A stretch of 64,000 nt of DNA from UBA10649 sp963842725 (GTDB lineage: Bacteria > Actinomycetota > Actinomycetes > S36-B12). Below the pieces are notes generated by a model. The model searched no databases. It saw only the letters and a list, made by a program, of their open reading frames with translations, and was not told the DNA's origin. Shown in pieces: positions 33,532-42,904 of the stretch. The stretch spans positions 1,054,001-1,118,000 of the forward strand of contig CAWJHN010000004.1 in assembly GCA_963842725.1 (NCBI GenBank), given 5' to 3'. Numbering within the stretch: position 1 is the first letter of the stretch; every line of letters starts with the position of its first letter. Position numbers and translations under genes: made by a program.

Positions 33532-35129
33532 CTAGCGGCACACGGTCCCCGCGCTGGGCATGGTTCCGTCGAGCAGGTAGGCGTCCACGGCTCGGTCGAT
33601 GCACCTCGACCCGGACCCGTACGCGGTGTGGCCGTCCCCCCGGTACGTCAGCAGGGTCGACGTGGTCAGCTGGCGGCTGAGGGCGACCGCCCAGGGGTAG
33701 GGCGTGGCGGGGTCGAACGTCGTTCCGACGACCAGGATGGGTGCGGTCGTGGCGCTCACGACCGGTGCCGGCACGCGTGCGCTGTGGCCGTACCACTGCG
33801 AGCAGACGCCGTTGCCCCACGCCATGGCGCGCGCCATGTCGGGCACGCGAGCACGGCGGGACCATGCGTCGGCAGCCGCCCGCAGCCCGTCCGCTCCGGG
33901 AGGCGCGGGCATGTCCCAGCAGGCGATCGCCGGGAAGGCCGACGCCATGTTGCTGCCGTAGGAGTTGGGTCCGGTGCGGTCGTTGGCGAAGTCGGCGATC
34001 GCCTGCAGCCCCGAGCCGTTGCCCTGGCTCGCCTGGCGCAGGGCCTGCCGCAGGGACGACCAGATCAGAGGCGAGTACATCGCGTAGAACATCGCGTTGA
34101 GGGCCTCCGCCTGCACCAGGTCGCGCGACCCGCGCGTCGGCATGGGCCGGGCGTCGATGCGGGTCAGCAGGCGGTTCACTCCGGCCAACACCGAGGCGGC
34201 CGTGGGGCCGTACGGGCACGAGGACCGCTTGGCGCAGTCCGCCGCGAACCGGGCCATGGCCACCTGGAACCCCTTCGACTGGCCCAGGGAGACCTGCATC
34301 GAGTTCAGGCTCGGGTCGAGGGCGCCGTCAAGGACCAGGCGTCCGACGCGATCCGGGAACTGCTCCGCGTACAGCGCACCGAGGTAGGTGCCGTACGAGT
34401 ACCCGAGGTAGGTCAAGGTGGCGTCGCCCAGGGCCTCGCGCAGGATGTCCATGTCGCGGATCGTGTTCTCGGAACCGACCGCCCGAGCTATCTGCGGGGA
34501 CATCCGCAGGCACCCCTGTGCCAGCCGCGCGCCGAGCGACATGACCCGTCGCTCCTCGGCTGCGGTGTCGGGGACCCGTCGGCCCGCAGCCAGGTCGTCG
34601 TCTGACGTCCGGTCATGCAGGTGATCGGCTCGGACTCGCCGACGCCGCGCGTGTCGAAGCCGACCACATCGAATTCCCGGGCCACACGGGGGGCAATGGC
34701 CTGGGCGACGTAGGCGGTGAAGCCGACGCCCGAGGCCCCGGGGCCGCCCGGATTGACGACGAGGGATCCCTGTCGGTCGCCGGCTGCGCCGGTGGCGGTC
34801 GCGCGCGCGATCCGCAGGCGAATGGACTGGCCCTCGGGATGGGCGTAGTCGAGCGGGACGGTCAGCCACGCGCAGGACAGGTCGTCGCACGCGGACCAGT
34901 CCAGCGCCTGGCCGTAGAAGGCGGCCAGCTCGGGAGCGTTCGCGGTCGGCGCGCGCCCGGCAGTGGCTTGACCGGCGGTCCCCACGGCTGGTGCCGTGAG
35001 CACCGGCGCATCGGCAGGGGCCGCATTCACCGGACCCGCCAGCCCGAGGGCGAGGCCGCCGATGACCGTCACGGCCGTCAGGCGGGCGGTCAGCCGATGG
35101 GCAGGTCCGAGCGTGGCGTCGAGGTTCAC
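33532..35129 (-). pseudogene. Exported alpha/beta-hydrolase, TAP-type peptidase family, frameshifted
   Basis: Two overlapping minus-strand frames make one protein. The 5' part (35129 down to about 34610) encodes a signal peptide (VTVIGGLALGLAGPVNAAPA), the oxyanion motif SLVVNPGGPGASG and FDVVGFDTRGVGESEPITC; the 3' part (about 34615 to 33532) continues with DDDLAAGRRVPDTAAEERR, the nucleophile LTYLGYSYGTYLGALYAEQ and a TAP C-terminal domain with PILVVGTTFDPATPYPWA. One base is missing near 34600-34620. The family contains secreted tripeptidyl aminopeptidases. The GTG at 35129 is chosen because TACGGT lies six bases upstream. Confidence 0.8.
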
Positions 35130-35135
35130 GCGATC

Positions 35136-35141
35136 ACCGTA
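35136..35141 (-). promoter_or_regulatory. -10 box TACGGT of the TAP-type hydrolase
   Basis: On the minus strand TACGGT, six bases, then GTG at 35129. Confidence 0.45.
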
Positions 35142-35247
35142 CGTCACGGCGTGCCGCTCTGCTCGAGGCTCCTACCGAGGTATGTCGCAAGTCGGGCTCA
35201 TGGCAAGGTTGTGGGGTGTCCCCGAATGGGGTCCTGAGAGGGTGTTC

Positions 35248-36270
35248 ATGAGCGGCAGCGCGATCCATCGGTTCACCGATACGGCGATTCTCTCGGTGTC
35301 GGCGGCCGATGCTCCCATTGTCGTGACCTCCGCGGAGCTCGACGCACAGCTGCTGGAGACCTACGAGCGGCTCAACCTCAAGCCGGGCATGCTGGAGGCC
35401 CTGGCCGGCATCGTCGAGCGGCGCTGGTGGCCGACGGACGTCTCGTTCGCGGACGCGGCCGCCATGGCAGGGGCCAAGGCGATCGCCGAGGCAGGCATCG
35501 ATCCGGCGGCGATCGGCCTGCTCATCGACACATCCGTCTGTCGAGACCACCTCGAGCCCTCCGCCGCTGTCGACGTGCACCGCCAGCTGGGCCTCGCGTC
35601 GTCGTGCATGAACTTCGACCTGGCGAATGCCTGTCTCGGGTTCATGAACGGCATGCAACTGGCCGCCACGATGATCGACGCCGGGCAGATCGACTATGCG
35701 CTCGTGGTCGACGGCGAGGGCAGCCGGCGCACCCAACTGGCGACGATCGAGCGGCTCCGGCGTCCCGACACCACCAAGGACGACATCTTCGAGAACTTCG
35801 CGTCGCTGACCCTGGGGTCCGGGGGAGCGGCGATGGTCCTTGGTCGCGCGTCGCGCCACCCCGAGGGCCATCGTTTCGTCGGCGGGATCGGCCGTGCGGC
35901 GACCCAGCACAACCTGCTGTGCATCGGCGACCTCGACAGCATGCGCACCGACTCGCGCGGACTGCTCGATGCCGGCGTCGAACTCGCCATCGACACCTGG
36001 CGTGACGCCGCCGAGGTGTTCGACTGGAGCGACCTCGATGCGTATGTCATCCACCAGGTCTCCAAGGTGCACACCGCGGCCATCACGTCGTCGTTGAACA
36101 TCGACCCCGCCCGCACGCCCGTCATCTTCCCCACGAGAGGGAACATCGGACCAGCATCCGTCCCGTTCACCCTCGCCCTGCACTCCGACGGGTTCGAGGC
36201 CGGACAGCGCATCGCGTGCATGGGGATCGGGTCCGGCCTCAACTCCGCGGTCATCGAAATCGCGTGGTGA
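35248..36270 (+). CDS. oleA: OleA, thiolase-like acyl-CoA condensing enzyme
   Basis: A 340-residue thiolase-fold enzyme that joins two fatty acyl-CoA molecules head to head to a 2-alkyl-3-oxoacid, the first step of long-chain olefin synthesis. The catalytic Cys is C129 in FDLANACLGFMNG; the His lies in AYVIHQVSKVHTA (near 268) and the Asn in TRGNIGPASVP (near 297). KAS III enzymes share the fold, but the next two genes are OleBC and OleD, which settles the assignment. A GTG two codons upstream is an alternative start. Confidence 0.93.
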   Translation: MSGSAIHRFTDTAILSVSAADAPIVVTSAELDAQLLETYERLNLKPGMLEALAGIVERRWWPTDVSFADAAAMAGAKAIAEAGIDPAAIGLLIDTSVCRDHLEPSAAVDVHRQLGLASSCMNFDLANACLGFMNGMQLAATMIDAGQIDYALVVDGEGSRRTQLATIERLRRPDTTKDDIFENFASLTLGSGGAAMVLGRASRHPEGHRFVGGIGRAATQHNLLCIGDLDSMRTDSRGLLDAGVELAIDTWRDAAEVFDWSDLDAYVIHQVSKVHTAAITSSLNIDPARTPVIFPTRGNIGPASVPFTLALHSDGFEAGQRIACMGIGSGLNSAVIEIAW

Positions 36271-38825
36271 CCCAGGCGGGCATCGAGTCGGCGCGGCTCC
36301 CGCCGAGCGGGCTGTCCGGTCTCGACCCGGACTGGTCGCGCCTCGTGACCGCCCGCGACTCCGACGGTGCGACCCGCACCTGGCATGTGCTCGACACGCA
36401 CGCACGCCGCCCGGGCGAGCCCGTCGACCTCACCCTGCTCTGCGTTCACGGCAATCCGACCTGGTCCTACCTGTGGCGCAATGTCCTGGCGAATGCCCCC
36501 GCCGGCGTACGGGTCGTCGCCGTGGACCACCTCGACATGGGCTTCTCCGAGCGCACCGGATCCCTGCGCCGTCTCGCGCAGCGGATCGATGACCTCGGCC
36601 GCGTCACCGATGCCCTCGGCATCGACGGCCCGGTCGTGACGGTCGCGCACGACTGGGGCGGACCCATCTCCCTGGGCTGGGTGCTCGCGCATCGAGAGCA
36701 GGTCCGCGGGATCGTGCTGCTGAACACCGCCGTCCACCAGCCGGCGGGTGCGCCCGCCCCCGGAGTGATCCGGCTCGCCCGATCGAGGCCGCTGCTCGGG
36801 GCCACCACGGTGCTGACACCGGCCTTCGTGCGAGCGACGACGGGCCTCAGCGCGCCCCGGATGCCGCAGGACGTCGTCGCGGCCTTCGCCGCGCCCTACC
36901 GGGGACGGGAGAGGCGGGGTGCGATCGGTGCGTTCGTCGCCGACATCCCGCTCGAGCCGGACCACCCCTCCGCCGACACCCTCGACGCCGTTGCGGAGGG
37001 AATCCGTGACCTCACCGACCTGCCGGTCCTGCTGCTCTGGGGGCCGGGAGACCCCGTGTTCTCCGACCGGTACCTGGTCGACCTGACGGAGCGGCTGCCG
37101 CACGCCCAGGTCCATCGATACGAGGGTGCGCGGCATCTGGTGAGTGAGGATGCCCCGGACCTCGTCCGCGACCTGCTGCACTGGGTCGCCGATGTCCGAG
37201 CGACGTCGGACCGCCTCCCGGGCTCGGGGGCGGACGCGTCCGCGGCCGCCGATCCGAGCGACGGGGCCCCACTGTGGTCCGCCCTCGTGCGGCGGGCCCG
37301 CGACAGCGCATCCGGCACCGCGCTCGTCGAACCGGCGCCCGACGGGGGCTGGCGGCGCATCAGTTGGCAGTTGCTCGGGCGGAACGTCGACCTGCTGGCC
37401 GGGGGCCTGACGGCGCGGGGGATCCGTCCCGGGCACCGCGTGGCCGTGCTCATCCCGCCCGGCGCGGACCTGCTCGCGGTGGTCTACGCGTGCTGGCGGA
37501 TCGGCGCGAGCGTCGTCGTGACGGACGCCGGGCTCGGCGTCCGCGGCATCCATCGGGCGCTGCGCGGCGCGGCGCCGCAGCACGTCATCGGAATCCCCAA
37601 GGGGCTGGCGCTGGCCCGACTCGTGACCATTCCCGGTGCGCGGATCAGCACCACCGACCTCGCTGACATCGCCCGACGAGGCGGCGCGACTCTGCTGCCT
37701 GAGGCTCCCACCGGCGACGCGGAGGCCGTCGTGGCCTTCACGTCCGGCTCGACCGGGCCGGCCAAGGGTGTCGTGTACCGGCACCGTCAGGTGCAGCGCA
37801 CGAGGGACCTGCTGCTCGAGCACTACGCGATCACCGATGCCGACGCACTCGTGGCGGCCTTCGCGCCGTGGGCCGTCCTCGGGCCCGCGCTGGGGATCAC
37901 CTCGGTCCTCCCGGACATGGACGTCACCTCTCCTCGCACGCTGGGGGCAGCTGCCCTGGCCGACGCGGTCGAGCAGGTCGACGGCACCCTCCTGTGGGCC
38001 TCTCCGGCCGCTCTTGGCAGCGTCCTGGCCGGTGCACCCGGCCTCACCGGATCTCAGCGCGCCGCGTTCGGATCGCTCCGGCTGGTCCTCGCCGCGGGGG
38101 CGCCCGTCCCCGTCGCTCTCCTGCGGGGCATGGCCGAGCTCTGCCCGAACGCCGACGTGCGCACGCCGTACGGCATGACCGAGGTGCTGCCCATCACCGA
38201 CGTCCGCCTGTCCGAGATCCTCGAGGCCGGCACCGGCGATGGCGTGCTCGTGGGGCGGCCGCTACCGGGCGTTCAGGTCCGGATCAGCCCCGTCGACGAG
38301 TCGGGTCGGGCCGATGGCGGACTCGTCACCCGGTCGGGAGTGCTGGGCGAGATCGCCGTCAGCGCACCGCACCAGAAGGACCGCTACGACCGGCTGTGGG
38401 CCACCGAACGGGCCTCGTCTCGCGACCGAGGCTGGCATCGGACCGGAGACGTCGGGTTCCTCGACGAGCGTGGCCGACTGTGGGTCGCCGGCCGGCTCGC
38501 CCACGTGGTCACCACGCCGGCCGGGCCGCTGGCGCCGGTGGGCGTCGAGCAGCGCGTCCAGGCACTGGCGGTTGTTCGGCACGCGGCCTGCGTCGGAGTC
38601 GGGCCGACCGGCAACCAGCAGGTCGTGGTGGTCGTGGTGACGGATCGGCCGCGCACCGGCCTGGCGGACCTCGACCTGACGACCGCGGTACGGGCAGCCT
38701 CCGGCGTCGACGTGGCCGCCGTGCTCGAGCGCACGTCGCTGCCCGTCGACATCCGCCACAACTCCAAGATCGACCGGACTGCCCTGGGCGAGTGGGCGGA
38801 TCGGCTCCTGGGGGGCCGGGCATGA
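36267..38825 (+). CDS. oleBC: OleBC fusion: beta-lactone decarboxylase plus beta-lactone synthetase
   Basis: An 852-residue two-domain protein. Residues ~1-325 are an alpha/beta-hydrolase of haloalkane-dehalogenase type (LLCVHGNPTWSYLWRN, nucleophile Asp in VTVAHDWGGPISLGW, base in GARHLVSED), matching OleB, which removes CO2 from the beta-lactone to give the cis-olefin. Residues ~345-852 are an ANL adenylate-forming enzyme (VAFTSGSTGPAKGVVYRHRQ, RTPYGMTEV, GWHRTGDVGFLDERG), matching OleC, which closes the beta-hydroxy acid to the beta-lactone. Fused OleBC is typical of actinobacteria such as Micrococcus. GTGA overlap with oleA and ATGA overlap with oleD. Confidence 0.93.
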   Translation: MTQAGIESARLPPSGLSGLDPDWSRLVTARDSDGATRTWHVLDTHARRPGEPVDLTLLCVHGNPTWSYLWRNVLANAPAGVRVVAVDHLDMGFSERTGSLRRLAQRIDDLGRVTDALGIDGPVVTVAHDWGGPISLGWVLAHREQVRGIVLLNTAVHQPAGAPAPGVIRLARSRPLLGATTVLTPAFVRATTGLSAPRMPQDVVAAFAAPYRGRERRGAIGAFVADIPLEPDHPSADTLDAVAEGIRDLTDLPVLLLWGPGDPVFSDRYLVDLTERLPHAQVHRYEGARHLVSEDAPDLVRDLLHWVADVRATSDRLPGSGADASAAADPSDGAPLWSALVRRARDSASGTALVEPAPDGGWRRISWQLLGRNVDLLAGGLTARGIRPGHRVAVLIPPGADLLAVVYACWRIGASVVVTDAGLGVRGIHRALRGAAPQHVIGIPKGLALARLVTIPGARISTTDLADIARRGGATLLPEAPTGDAEAVVAFTSGSTGPAKGVVYRHRQVQRTRDLLLEHYAITDADALVAAFAPWAVLGPALGITSVLPDMDVTSPRTLGAAALADAVEQVDGTLLWASPAALGSVLAGAPGLTGSQRAAFGSLRLVLAAGAPVPVALLRGMAELCPNADVRTPYGMTEVLPITDVRLSEILEAGTGDGVLVGRPLPGVQVRISPVDESGRADGGLVTRSGVLGEIAVSAPHQKDRYDRLWATERASSRDRGWHRTGDVGFLDERGRLWVAGRLAHVVTTPAGPLAPVGVEQRVQALAVVRHAACVGVGPTGNQQVVVVVVTDRPRTGLADLDLTTAVRAASGVDVAAVLERTSLPVDIRHNSKIDRTALGEWADRLLGGRA

Positions 38826-39805
38826 GGGTCCTCGTCACGGGAGGCCGCGGACTCCTCGGCTCCGCTGTCGCTCGCGAGATCGCCCATCGAGGACATGACG
38901 TGCTTGTGTTCCAGCGCTCCCCGGCGCGACTGCCGCCGGGCATCCGCGAGCAGACCGGCGACCTGGCCGACGCTAACGCGGTCCGGCGAGCGGTCGTCGG
39001 CTGCGACGCCGTGGTGCACCTGGCCGCACTGGTGTCGATGGTCGGTGACTGGCGCGACTTCGAGCGGGTCAACGTGACGGGCACGGCGACCCTGCTGGCG
39101 GCGGCGCGCGATGCCGGCGCCTCGCGCTTCGTGCAGGTCTCCTCGCCCTCGGTGGCGCACGCGGGCGAACCGCTCGTCGGCGTGCCGGCGACACCGGCGG
39201 ACCCGTCCCGAGCCCGTGGCAACTACGCACGCAGCAAGGCAATGGCCGAGGTCCTCGCACTTGCGGCCGACGAGCCGGGCTTCGCGGTCTCGGCCGTCCG
39301 TCCGCACCTGGTCTGGGGTCCCGGCGATGCCCAGCTGATCGGGCGGATAGCCGAGCGGGCCCGATCCGGCCGGCTGTTGGTCGTCGACGACGGTGCCGCC
39401 CTGATCGACACGACGTTCGTCGACAACGCCGCTGATGCCGTGGCGCAGGCCCTTGAGTGGTGTGCCGACGAGGCGGTCCACGGCCGCCCGTTCGTGGTCA
39501 GCAATGGTCAGCCGCGCACGGTTCGCGAGCTGGTCGACCGGATCGCACGGGCAGCGGGGACCGTGGCGTCCGCGCGCGGCATCCCCTACCCGGTCGCTCG
39601 TCGCGCCGGCTCGGTGGTCGAGGCCGCGTGGCGGCGCTCGGGCCGGGCGGGCGAGCCGCCCATGACGGCCTTCGTCGCCGAGCAGCTGGCCACCGCCCAC
39701 TGGTTCGACCAGCGCCAGACCCGCGCCGCACTGCGCTGGGCTCCGCGCGTGTCGCTTGACGAGGGCTTCGAGCGCCTCTCCGACTGGTTTGCCGTTCGCT
39801 CATAA
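38822..39805 (+). CDS. oleD: OleD, NADPH-dependent 2-alkyl-3-ketoacid reductase
   Basis: A 327-residue extended SDR: RVLVTGGRGLLGSAVAREI as cofactor loop, DAVVHLAALVSMVGDW, the Ser region VQVSSPSVAHAG and the catalytic YARSK. In the ole pathway it reduces the OleA product to the 2-alkyl-3-hydroxyacid. It starts at an ATG overlapping the oleBC stop and closes the three-gene operon; a strong hairpin follows 70 nt after its stop. Confidence 0.92.
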   Translation: MRVLVTGGRGLLGSAVAREIAHRGHDVLVFQRSPARLPPGIREQTGDLADANAVRRAVVGCDAVVHLAALVSMVGDWRDFERVNVTGTATLLAAARDAGASRFVQVSSPSVAHAGEPLVGVPATPADPSRARGNYARSKAMAEVLALAADEPGFAVSAVRPHLVWGPGDAQLIGRIAERARSGRLLVVDDGAALIDTTFVDNAADAVAQALEWCADEAVHGRPFVVSNGQPRTVRELVDRIARAAGTVASARGIPYPVARRAGSVVEAAWRRSGRAGEPPMTAFVAEQLATAHWFDQRQTRAALRWAPRVSLDEGFERLSDWFAVRS

Positions 39806-39875
39806 GACGGCGGGCGATTCGGTATCCACCGGCGTGGCGCGACGTGGGTTTGGGGTGCCGCCGACATAATTGCGG

Positions 39876-39908
39876 AAGGCCCCTCGGAGTATGAGTCCGA
39901 GGGGCCTT
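39876..39908. terminator. Strong hairpin terminator after oleD
   Basis: AAGGCCCCTCGGA and TCCGAGGGGCCTT form a perfect 13-bp stem with a 7-nt loop. It can end the ole operon from the left and, read on the minus strand, the 3' end of the candidate RNA at 39876-40190. Confidence 0.8.
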
Positions 39909-40190
39909 CTTCGGAAACGCCCGACCACCGTCCGATTTCTCGGGCTCCCGCGACGTGCAGGCCGCGGAGTTCACACCGCGTTTCCGCGGCATCGGCGATG
40001 TCGTTCTCGCTTCCTCGAACCAATCCCTGCGGCCAGTTCCGCCAGCACTCGGAACCCTTCGTTCCCTGCCCCGTGGGGCCGTTCCCGTCGTCTGGCCTGC
40101 AGTCCCTGATTCGACCCGCCCCTTGCGGTGCGGTAGTCCAGTTTTACTCGCGTTTCCCGCGCCGTAGCAAGTGCTTAGCGAGAAATTCCG
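39876..40190 (-). ncRNA. Candidate structured small RNA, family not assigned
   Basis: The 433-nt gap between oleD and the next gene has no plausible protein. Read on the minus strand it shows several helices: CCGCG-GAAA-CGCGG with a GNRA loop (39976-39989), GGAAC-GAAGG-GTTCC (40051-40065), CCC-CACG-GGG (within 40069-40078), CGCG-GGAAA-CGCG (40150-40162), a long-range 8-bp pairing of 40094-40101 with 39956-39963, and the terminator stem at 39876-39908 as 3' end. Signatures of RNase P, tmRNA and SRP RNA are absent. A 6S- or Ms1-like role is only a guess. The 5' end is not defined; TTGCTA/TAAAAC near 40165-40140 is a weak promoter candidate. Confidence 0.45.
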
Positions 40191-40238
40191 AGAAAATCGT
40201 GACCCTCGCTTCACATGGCTGCCAACGGTCACCACCCG

Positions 40239-41105
40239 TCACACTGGTTGTGCTGCCGCGCGCGGTCGAGACAGGAAGCCGATGACGAGATCGGCGAATT
40301 CATCGGCATGCTCGATCTGCGTCCAGTGCCCGCAGCGACCGAACACGTGCAGCTGACTGTCGTCGATGAGGTGAAGCAGATCGAGCGAGTTCTGCAGCGG
40401 GATGACGCGGTCCTCGCGTCCGTGGACGACCAGCGTCGAGGCTCGGATGCCGGCCACGTCCGACGCCGAATGCGTCATGCGATCGAGGGCCTCCTGACGC
40501 GGCGCGGGGAACATAGCTGCGAACGCCTCCTGGAAGCCGGGCCGGATGCTGGCCCGGTAGCGCAGTTCGGCCAGGTCCGGCCCGAGGGCGTCCCGATCGA
40601 AGGCGAAGAGCTCGAGGAGTGCGGCCATCGCCTCGACGGACGGCTCGTATCCCCACACCGCATCCAGTCCGGGGGTGATGTCGAAGGGCACGCCCACCGC
40701 CCCCATCAGCACGAGTCGATCCACCCGTTCGGGATGGCTGATGGCCAGGGACATGGCCAGCGACCCCCCGAAGGAGTTGCCGATGACGTGCGCACGCCGG
40801 ATGCCCAGTGCGTCGAGCACGCCGATCGCGTGCCGGGTCCAGGTTTCGAGGTCGTAGGAGGTGCCGGCGGGCCGCTCGGTGAACCCGAAGCCCACGATGT
40901 CGGGGGCGATGGTGGTGAAGTGCTCCGCCAGCCGAGGAAGCGTCAGGCGCCAGTTCGCCCACGCGGTGACGCCGGGTCCTGAGCCGTGCAGCAGCAGCAC
41001 CGGCTCGCCGGTGCCGTGGACATGCACGTTGGTGGTGATGCCGTCGGCATCGACGGAGCGGCCGATATCGGGGGATTCCGGCTGGAGCGGGTGGGTCGTG
41101 GTCAT
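40239..41105 (-). CDS. Alpha/beta-hydrolase, meta-cleavage product hydrolase-like
   Basis: A 288-residue hydrolase close to the XylF/DmpD/BphD group: VLLLHGSGPGVTAWANWRLT, the nucleophile in AHVIGNSFGGSLAMSLA, the acid in LVVHGREDRVIPLQNS and the His in HVFGRCGHWTQIEHADEF. Family enzymes cleave C-C bonds of ring-fission products of aromatic compounds. No dioxygenase or other aromatic catabolic gene is nearby, so the substrate is unproven. GACAAT lies six bases before the ATG. Confidence 0.85.
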   Translation of the reverse strand: MTTTHPLQPESPDIGRSVDADGITTNVHVHGTGEPVLLLHGSGPGVTAWANWRLTLPRLAEHFTTIAPDIVGFGFTERPAGTSYDLETWTRHAIGVLDALGIRRAHVIGNSFGGSLAMSLAISHPERVDRLVLMGAVGVPFDITPGLDAVWGYEPSVEAMAALLELFAFDRDALGPDLAELRYRASIRPGFQEAFAAMFPAPRQEALDRMTHSASDVAGIRASTLVVHGREDRVIPLQNSLDLLHLIDDSQLHVFGRCGHWTQIEHADEFADLVIGFLSRPRAAAQPV

Positions 41106-41131
41106 GCCGGCATTGTCCTCCGTGCTGCCGA

Positions 41132-41137
41132 TAGTGT
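41132..41137 (+). promoter_or_regulatory. -10 box TAGTGT of the lipoprotein gene
   Basis: TAGTGT, six bases, then ATG at 41144. Confidence 0.5.
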
Positions 41138-41143
41138 CTGCGC

Positions 41144-41647
41144 ATGCGGCTGCGGATGCGGACCGGACTTTTGGCGGTGGGGATGGTGGCCTCGGTCACG
41201 CTCAGCGGCTGCGGCGGCGGCGATCCTGACCCCGCTGCGGGACTCGCGGACGAGTCCGTCGTCACCTATGCCTTCCACGACGCGTCGGTGCCGCCCGCCT
41301 ACCACCGCAGCCAGACGCTCACGGTCACCAAGGACGAGTCCCACCTGGTGATCGACAGCTACGGCGAGGTGCTCGCGGACGAGACCGCGCCTACGAGCGC
41401 GGCCGCGTGGCGGGCACTGAGCACGTCCCTGTCCTCGGTGATCGGCCTGACGATCGCGGAGCCCGAGGCGGGGTGCACGGGCGGGACCGGCGTCGAGCTG
41501 ACCGTAACGGGTGCGAGCGGCGATCTCGTCGACGTCTCGCCCCAGTTCTGCGGCGGCTCGAACGCGGACGTCGAGAAGGCGATTCGGTCATGGATCGCGC
41601 CGGCCCGCGACGCCTTCCCGGCGACGGACGTCCTCGCCCCCAGCTAG
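41144..41647 (+). CDS. Putative lipoprotein
   Basis: A 167-residue exported protein: charged start RLRMRTGLLAV, hydrophobic core and lipobox VTLSGC with the modified Cys at position 23. The mature part has two further Cys residues (EAGCTGG and QFCGG) that could form a disulfide. No domain is recognised. It ends 27 nt before the tgt start. Confidence 0.75.
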   Translation: MRLRMRTGLLAVGMVASVTLSGCGGGDPDPAAGLADESVVTYAFHDASVPPAYHRSQTLTVTKDESHLVIDSYGEVLADETAPTSAAAWRALSTSLSSVIGLTIAEPEAGCTGGTGVELTVTGASGDLVDVSPQFCGGSNADVEKAIRSWIAPARDAFPATDVLAPS

Positions 41648-41674
41648 CCGGACCGGCTTTGGTTGGATGATCGG

Positions 41675-42904
41675 GTGCCGGCCCGGGATTTCTCCTTCGA
41701 CGTGACCCATCGCCTGGAGTCAGGTGGCAGCGATCTCGAGCCTCTCGGCCGGGCCGGGATCATCAGCACGCCGCATGGCCCCATCCGGACGCCCGCGTTC
41801 ACCCCGGTGGGGACCAAGGCCACCGTGAAGGCGGTGCTTCCCGAGGCGATGCGAGAGCTGGGTGCGCAGGTGATCCTGGCGAATGCGTACCACCTCTACC
41901 TCCAACCGGGTGCGGAGATCGTCGACGAGGCGGGCGGGCTGGCCGCGTTCATGGGCTGGCCGGGACCGACCATCACCGACAGCGGCGGGTTCCAGGTCCT
42001 CTCCCTTGGCGTCGGCTTCAAGAAGGTGCTGGCCATGGAGGCAGCCTCGGTTCGGGCCGACGACGTGATCGCTGCCGGCAAGGACCGCCTGGCGCACGTC
42101 GACGACGACGGAGTCACCTTCAAGTCCCATCTCGACGGCAGCATGCACCGGTTCACGCCCGAGGTGTCCATGCAGGTCCAGCACCGCATCGGCGCCGACA
42201 TCATGTTCGCGTTCGACGAGTGCACGACGCTCCTCAACACCCGCGAGTACCAGGAGCGGTCCGTTGAGCGGACGCACCAGTGGGCGGTGCGGTGCGTCGC
42301 CGAGCATGATCGTCTCTCCACCCTGAGGTCCGACCGTCCGTACCAGGCGCTCTTCGCGGTGGTGCAGGGCGCGCAGTACGAGGACCTGCGCCGACGATCG
42401 GCCGCTGGACTTGCCGCCCTCGACGTCGACGGCTTCGGCATCGGGGGAGCGCTCGAGAAGGAACGGCTCGGCACGATCGTGCGCTGGGTGGCCGAGGAGC
42501 TGCCCGAGGACAAGCCGCGTCACCTGCTCGGCATCGGCGAGCCGCACGATGTGTTCACGGCCGTCGAGAGCGGAGCGGACACCTTCGACTGCGTGGCCCC
42601 ATCGCGCAACGCCAGGAACGGCACCGTGTTCCACCCGGTGCGGCGGTTCCACCTGACCAACGGGGTCCACCGGCGGGACTTCAACCCGATCGACGAGGCC
42701 TGTGACTGCTACACGTGCCTTCACCACACGCGCGCGTACCTGCACCACCTGTTCAAGGCCAAGGAGATGCTGGCCTCCACGCTGGCGACGATCCACAACG
42801 AGCGGTACATCATCCGGCTCCTGGACCGGGTCCGAGACGGCATCATCGACGGTTCGTACTGGGACCTCAAGCACGAGACTCTCGGCGGCCTCGTCAGTCG
42901 TTGA
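41675..42904 (+). CDS. tgt: Queuine/preQ1 tRNA-ribosyltransferase
   Basis: A 409-residue TGT, which swaps guanine 34 in tRNAs with GUN anticodons for a 7-deazaguanine base. Markers: TITDSGGFQVLSLG with the substrate-binding Asp, the nucleophile Asp in ADTFDCVAPSRNARNG, and the zinc site CDCYTCLHHTRAYLHHLF. It overlaps the converging yhhQ by 11 nt. Queuosine de novo genes are not in the window; the neighbouring transporter suggests the base is salvaged. The GTG start at 41675 follows TTGGAT by six bases; a TTG at 41663 is less likely. Confidence 0.95.
   Translation: MPARDFSFDVTHRLESGGSDLEPLGRAGIISTPHGPIRTPAFTPVGTKATVKAVLPEAMRELGAQVILANAYHLYLQPGAEIVDEAGGLAAFMGWPGPTITDSGGFQVLSLGVGFKKVLAMEAASVRADDVIAAGKDRLAHVDDDGVTFKSHLDGSMHRFTPEVSMQVQHRIGADIMFAFDECTTLLNTREYQERSVERTHQWAVRCVAEHDRLSTLRSDRPYQALFAVVQGAQYEDLRRRSAAGLAALDVDGFGIGGALEKERLGTIVRWVAEELPEDKPRHLLGIGEPHDVFTAVESGADTFDCVAPSRNARNGTVFHPVRRFHLTNGVHRRDFNPIDEACDCYTCLHHTRAYLHHLFKAKEMLASTLATIHNERYIIRLLDRVRDGIIDGSYWDLKHETLGGLVSR

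Noticed and set aside
39586..40023. A 145-codon minus-strand ORF reaching from oleD into the intergenic region
   Set aside because: Overlaps the end of oleD antisense, has no ribosome site and no recognisable domain; the region looks like structured RNA instead.
39806..40238. RNase P RNA, tmRNA or SRP RNA in the oleD downstream gap
   Set aside because: The conserved GAGGAAAGTCC, tRNA-like CCA end with TTCGA arm, and GGAAGGAAGCA signatures are not present.
40239..41105. Aromatic catabolic cluster around the meta-cleavage-type hydrolase
   Set aside because: No ring-cleavage dioxygenase, dehydrogenase or aldolase is nearby; the hydrolase stands alone.
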